DNA of 64,000 bases, from positions 31,085 through 95,084 of the forward strand of contig JBGUXY010000027.1 of the NCBI GenBank assembly GCA_045118335.1, given 5' to 3'. Positions within the stretch are counted from its first letter, which is position 1. Each line of letters opens with the position of its first letter. This DNA comes from W1P20-047 sp045118335. GTDB lineage: Bacteria > Actinomycetota > Coriobacteriia > Coriobacteriales > Eggerthellaceae. The notes under the pieces were generated by a model. It ran no database searches and was not told the origin of the DNA. It worked only from the letters and a program-made list of their open reading frames with translations. This document shows, in pieces, positions 60,213 to 64,000 of the stretch. The position numbers were made by a program, and so were the translations under genes.

Positions 60213-61349
60213 CTATTCGTCATACTCGCCATACTCGCAGCCGACGTTGGCGACGGCGATATCGTCGACGAGCACATAATCGCGTCCGCGCTTCTCGTAG
60301 AACTGCAAGCGTCCACATCCCGTACCACCGTTCCACAGGTGATTGTGACGCTTCGCCCCATCGGGAGACTCGTAATTCACGAGCAGCATCTCGCACTTCG
60401 GGCATGTGATGTCGGTGATCAGGCGTGCCGTGTTCGTCTGCTGCTCCACATGCCACACGATTTCCTCTTCGGTCTCGCGACAGTCGAACTTCGTGGTCGA
60501 GCCCGTCCAGGGTTTCGAGAAATTGAACTCGTGCGACGTTCCTTCATAATTCAGGCAACCTAAAAGCTTGCGATCCAGCGCCACGCCCAGCACGACAGGA
60601 CGACCACCCCCGATGTCAAACGCGCTGTTAGCCAGACGCTCACCTGTGATGTTGCTCACCATATTGCAGGAAGAAAGCCACACCCATGGGCTCGTGAAAT
60701 CACAGCCCCAGTTCTTGTCGGCATAGCCCCAACATGTGTCGGGATCGACTACATACGTTTCGCCGTTGAATACAACCGTGCCCTCGTAGGCACACTTGAT
60801 GCCTTCTGCATGCCACATCATGTCGAACGATTGCAACGCCCGCATGGGAAAACTCGCACCATAGCCCACATTGAAAGCTATGCGCTTGTCCACACGCAGA
60901 TCCCACAGCATCGATCCTGCATCACACATCCATTCGGGATGTGATTGTGCCTGATGAGCTTCCACATCCACGCTGCCGATAAGATCGGTCTCGCAGCACA
61001 GGCAATCATCAGCTTGCACGAAAAACGGCACTCCTGCACCGATTTCAACGTCGTCCCAGCCAAAGAAGCGATGCATCTGGCACGCATCTTTGCCCCAGCT
61101 GCCTGCCTTGACCATCAAATACGATGGGCGAATTCCCTCTGCCTGGTTTTCTGGCAGCTGGCCAAACACAGGATCTGGTCCTCCCAAATCGGGATTGCAG
61201 GTGAAGAACTCGATGAAAAACGCCCGCTCTTCTCCGGTTTCGACATGGCGCCCGGTAAACGAATGCCACCACCAGTCATATCCCTGCTTGGCCCAATCTC
61301 CCACCAGCATGAACCTGTCCCGCGAGATGTCGTGTGTATCCGACGCCAT
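60213..61349 (-). CDS. Tocopherol-cyclase-like protein
   Basis: 378 residues from the ATG at 61349 (GGGGGAT five bases upstream); the frame is open much further but the extension is Arg/Ala-rich filler. The fold signature includes GYDWWWHSFTGRHVETGEERAFFIEFF at the start, VNVDAHQAQSHPEWMCDAGS, WGCDFTSPWVWLSSCNM and a late cysteine-rich KCEMLLVNYES. Related proteins in bacteria are annotated as tocopherol cyclase domain but no tocopherol pathway is expected in this anaerobe, so the true role is open. The closing residues GCEYGEYDE are unique. Confidence 0.78.
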   Translation of the reverse strand: MASDTHDISRDRFMLVGDWAKQGYDWWWHSFTGRHVETGEERAFFIEFFTCNPDLGGPDPVFGQLPENQAEGIRPSYLMVKAGSWGKDACQMHRFFGWDDVEIGAGVPFFVQADDCLCCETDLIGSVDVEAHQAQSHPEWMCDAGSMLWDLRVDKRIAFNVGYGASFPMRALQSFDMMWHAEGIKCAYEGTVVFNGETYVVDPDTCWGYADKNWGCDFTSPWVWLSSCNMVSNITGERLANSAFDIGGGRPVVLGVALDRKLLGCLNYEGTSHEFNFSKPWTGSTTKFDCRETEEEIVWHVEQQTNTARLITDITCPKCEMLLVNYESPDGAKRHNHLWNGGTGCGRLQFYEKRGRDYVLVDDIAVANVGCEYGEYDE

Positions 61350-62345
61350 ATAATCCCCCAAACCAAACATGACACTTGAAGCCGTTGCCAAAAGTGAGGC
61401 ACCCAAGCCGTTGCTCAGCTGGCGCATTGCACCTCGACTGGCGCACCGCACGCGAGTTCTCGTCGCACCGCACCTCAACCGTCGCACTATAGAAAGACGG
61501 TACACGAGGGACGGACGGCGGGCGCAAGCCTTCGTTGTGCTTTCTGCCAAAACCTCCTGCAGCGCTCTGCAAACGTCTTTCAGTCTAGCACCTTTCCCGA
61601 CCTCTTGTTCGGTTGTGGCGCTCTGTTGCGTTTTGAAGCCGAGCAGAACTCCAGAACATCCACGCCACGCTGCGCGCTTCTCGCCACGCTGCACGCAAGC
61701 TCTCGCCGCGCCGCACGCCAATCCTCATCGCATTGCACGCTTCACACCGCACTGCACGCAAGCTCTCGCCGCGCCGTACGCTAAATTCACGTCGTTTTAC
61801 GCGCAAAACGATCTCCTCATCGGCGACTCCAAGATTATCGCCCGTTGGGAAAACCCTTGAATCAAACGCTTGGTGCTCTCGTTGAAATGAAACAAACACC
61901 ACGGACGAGTTCGATTAACGAAGAGCGGTTTCAGCTGCCGCAGGAATCGGGTAGACAACAAAATCGATTTCTTCTAGCTAGCCTCGTTCACTTGAGAACT
62001 TGCTAATGGTTTCAGCAACCGAAAACACCGAATTTGACTCATTTTTCAAGAAATTGGGTATCGGAATTTAAAGTATTGAGTAGCACCATTCACTGTTCGA
62101 TATGGACACCGCATTGACCTGGTGTTTTGCAACTACAACGAGAAAGACAAGAAAGCGATCGCTCACTACTTTCGATTTTGGTGCACAATTTCTTCGATTT
62201 CGGGGCATTTCCCGCGATTTCTCTAGCTCAAATGGAAACTTGCAAAGATGCTGCGCACCAAAATCAAGCCCCGTCCCAACGCAAACCGCGTCAAGACGGG
62301 GCCCAGGGGGAAATCGCGCGAAACGCACGTCTCCAATCTTGGGAA
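61350..62345. other. Nearly 1-kb gap with short GC-rich repeats
   Basis: No gene is supported. 61640-61800 contains GC-rich repeats: CTGCACGCAAGCTCTCGCCG at 61689 and again at 61752 (63 bases apart). Leftward and rightward short frames across this stretch are products of the repeats. 61861-62345 is AT-richer with two candidate hairpins: an 11-bp inverted pair at 62174-62184 and 62255-62265, and GCCCCGTC with GACGGGGC at 62268-62302, which may end the SDR gene. Confidence 0.5.
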
Positions 62346-63092
62346 CTAAGCTTCGAAGCCGCCGTCGACCTTGATGACCTGACCATCGATGAACGAAGAG
62401 TCGTCGCTTGCCAGGAACAGCGCCACGCTGGCGATGTCTTCGGGCTTTCCGGCGCGCTTAACAGGGCAGGCATCGATCATGAACTGCAGGGCTTCGACAC
62501 CGCCAATCGAATCGACCATGGCCGTGTGGATAAGGCCCGGGGCGATGGCGTTCACGCGAATTTCGGGACCGAGCTCCCAGGCCATAGACTTGGAAAGGCC
62601 TGCCATGGCATGCTTGGAGGAAACGTATGCCGCAAATCCATGGTGCGCGGCAAACGAGGCAACAGAGGCAGTGTTCACGATAACGCCCTTGCCTTTTTCC
62701 TTCATGATGGGGGCAACAAGCTGGGTCAGATACAGAGCAGCGGTAACGTTGACGTTGAATACCCTCTCCCATTCCTCGAGCGAAACTTCGGCCAACGGCG
62801 ACATGCTCAGCGTACCAGCATTGTTGACCAGGATGTCGATCGTGCCGTAAGCATCAAGGGTCTTGTCTAGAAGAACCTTGCAGTCAGCGGTGTTGGAGGT
62901 ATCGACGATGACATAGATAGCCTCGCCACCAGCAGCGACAATGTCGTCAACGACGGCCTTGGCGCGCTCCTCGTTGCGGCCGGTAACTACAACCTTGGCG
63001 CCCTCTTCGGCAAAGAGCTTTGCGGTTGCCCTACCCATGCCCGAGGTGGAACCCGTGACGATTGCAACCTTGTCCTGAAGCTTCGAACCCAT
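62346..63092 (-). CDS. SDR-family oxidoreductase (FabG or hydroxysteroid dehydrogenase type)
   Basis: 248 residues; AAAGGAGA before the ATG at 63092. Rossmann glycine motif TGSTSGMG at 13-20, NNAG at 90-93, catalytic Ser143, Tyr156 and Lys160. The VVVTGRNEER end of beta 2 has an Arg that would favour NADP(H). Proteins of this size in gut Actinobacteria include 3-oxoacyl-ACP reductases and bile-acid hydroxysteroid dehydrogenases, and the sequence cannot separate them. Stand-alone gene with about 400 bases to the next. Confidence 0.92.
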   Translation of the reverse strand: MGSKLQDKVAIVTGSTSGMGRATAKLFAEEGAKVVVTGRNEERAKAVVDDIVAAGGEAIYVIVDTSNTADCKVLLDKTLDAYGTIDILVNNAGTLSMSPLAEVSLEEWERVFNVNVTAALYLTQLVAPIMKEKGKGVIVNTASVASFAAHHGFAAYVSSKHAMAGLSKSMAWELGPEIRVNAIAPGLIHTAMVDSIGGVEALQFMIDACPVKRAGKPEDIASVALFLASDDSSFIDGQVIKVDGGFEA

Positions 63093-63462
63093 TTGGTCTC
63101 CTTTCGTGTGCTTTCCAGAATGCTAAAAAGGTAAACGGAAACAACGAAAACCCCCATGATCGATTCGCGCTAATGTTTTCAGGCTGGTTTCATGTGAAAA
63201 ACCTACTGACGAAGGAAAATGGCCTTGTAAGACTACATCGATTGCGGGTTTAGAGCCATTGCCATTGCCTCGATATCACGCACAACATCGTGGCTCCATG
63301 CTAAAGCGATGAGAATACTAGCCAGCTAAGTAAAAATCAAACTGGTAACTATAGTAAATTTTTCAGGTCAGTTACAGGTTGATTGCTTAATTGATCGCGA
63401 TTTTCATGCCAGCAGCTCATAGACCATTTCGCCACTGGAGCTGATTGACCGGCAAACGGCAA
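63093..63462. other. 370-bp gap upstream of the SDR gene
   Basis: AT-richer sequence, probably holding the SDR promoter. A palindrome-like pair (CTGGTAAC and TTACAGGTTG near 63340-63375) is imperfect. No gene seen. Confidence 0.4.
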
Positions 63463-63490
63463 GCGAGCCGGGACTTTAATCCCAGCTCGC
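63463..63490 (-). terminator. Hairpin after the EF-G-like gene
   Basis: GCGAGC (63463-63468) and GCTCGC (63485-63490) bracket an inner CGGGA and TCCC pair; it lies 27 bases after the stop at 63518. There is no T-run. Confidence 0.5.
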
Positions 63491-63517
63491 CCGTCGCAAA
63501 TCTCTTGTCAGCTTGCA

Positions 63518-64000
63518 CTATGCGTTACGGCTTGCCTCGTACTCTTCGACCATCTTCTTGGTCACATGCGCGGGAGCCTCTTCGTAGCCTTCCACGTCGA
63601 TGGTGTAGGAGCCGGTACCGCGGCTGATGGAGCGCAGGTCCTTCGTGTAGGTGACGACCTCGGCGTAAGGCACACGCACCAAGATGACGGTGTCGCCCAC
63701 GTCGTCGGAGTCGGTACCCACGATGCGGCCACGACGCGTGGAGATGTCGCTCATGATGGAGCCGGCATATTCCTCGGGCACCGTGATGGCCATGTTGGCC
63801 ATGGGCTCGAGCAGCACCGGGTTCGCCTTCTCGCAAGCAGCCTTGAAGCCGATGCGGGCAGCGGTCTTGAACGCCATTTCGTTGGAGTCGACGCTATGGT
63901 AGGAACCGTCGAAGACGGCAACCTTGACGTCTTCCATCGGGAAGCCGGCCAAAACGCCGTCGGCCATGGTTTCCTGCACGCCCTTGTCCACAGCGGGGAT
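63518..64000 (-). CDS. Elongation factor G-like protein, C-terminal part only (window edge)
   Basis: At least 160 residues; the gene runs off the right edge, so its N-terminal GTPase and first domains are not seen. Domain IV is represented by VDKGVQETMADGVLAGFPM and VFDGSYHSVDSNEMAF, domain V by VLLEPMANMAITVPEEYAG and STRRGRIVG, ending with DLRSISRGTGSYTIDVEGYEE. The GTGSYT in place of GRGTYTM and the VPYAEVVTYT segment are closer to the EF-G2-type paralogues than to canonical FusA, so this may be a second, non-essential copy. Confidence 0.85.
   Translation of the reverse strand: MPAVDKGVQETMADGVLAGFPMEDVKVAVFDGSYHSVDSNEMAFKTAARIGFKAACEKANPVLLEPMANMAITVPEEYAGSIMSDISTRRGRIVGTDSDDVGDTVILVRVPYAEVVTYTKDLRSISRGTGSYTIDVEGYEEAPAHVTKKMVEEYEASRNA

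Noticed and set aside
61585..61902. Leftward 105-codon gene in the 1-kb gap
   Set aside because: It is created by the repeated GC-rich tract (its residues repeat RRGESLRA) and has no ribosome site.
1..64000. tRNA or rRNA genes
   Set aside because: No T-loop GGTTCGA-type sequence with matching acceptor arms or rRNA segment was seen in the gaps by eye.

Overview
The window is a GC-rich, gene-dense stretch of chromosome from an anaerobic Gram-positive bacterium. It most resembles the Coriobacteriia (Eggerthellaceae type, perhaps near Slackia), but I infer this from gene content and could not run a search. The clues are paired 2-hydroxyacyl-CoA-dehydratase-like genes with a fused HgdC-type activase, an OFA-family transporter, many small redox and Fe-S proteins, short-patch lipoproteins, Gram-positive-type ribosome sites beside apparently leaderless genes, and no respiratory, flagellar, rRNA or tRNA genes. 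No prophage, insertion sequence with a transposase, or CRISPR array was seen.

Layout: 0.2-6.1 kb is leftward: a pair of small membrane proteins behind a palindromic operator, a two-component system, a small alarmone synthetase, a transporter remnant, a GCAxxG cysteine protein and two related lipoproteins. 6.2-8.8 kb holds a chelatase-like AAA+/VWA pair and a membrane-anchored, catalytically degraded exonuclease. 9.2-15.5 kb carries DUF523, YczE-like, peroxiredoxin, YaaA, an HTH-aminotransferase fusion and a degenerate M23-type protein. 15.6-23.7 kb holds an ABC1 kinase, a polysaccharide deacetylase with a repeat-built cytoplasmic tail, ThrS without a TGS domain, two lipoproteins (one chagasin-like), a radical SAM protein and a glutaredoxin. 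23.7-29.5 kb holds the dehydratase/activase pair, an OFA transporter and a zinc-ribbon repeat protein. 29.7-32.8 kb is a four-gene rightward unit (membrane protein, J-like, HIRAN, Sel1) that appears to start from a leaderless promoter. 32.9-38.5 kb has a bacterial PH protein, a TIGR00300-type ornithine cyclodeaminase, endonuclease IV and a DUF2207 protein. 38.7-43.2 kb has a divergent EamA/LysR pair, an orphan Nif11-type peptide precursor and a YjiH-type membrane protein. 43.3-50.5 kb is the most system-like locus: two paralogous leucine-rich-repeat proteins divergent from a metallopeptidase-like/VWA protein and a MoxR-type AAA+ ATPase. 50.8-64 kb has a ferredoxin, a CPBP protease, a nuclease-TlyA-LigA-NnrD-AcpS leftward run, a secreted glucosaminidase, an M18 aminopeptidase, a tocopherol-cyclase-like protein, an SDR oxidoreductase and the end of an EF-G paralogue.

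The intergenic DNA is unusually rich in structure. There are three large inverted-repeat elements without genes (9.03-9.18, 21.01-21.11 and 50.56-50.74 kb), a dispersed 38-bp palindromic repeat present at three loci (tandem at 38.5 kb), a 40-bp tandem repeat at 36.35 kb, and two near-identical hairpins sharing the AATCGGCCCC arm. Three rightward genes (29698, 51184, 57786) have a -10 hexamer 6-10 bases before the start codon and no ribosome site, which suggests leaderless translation.
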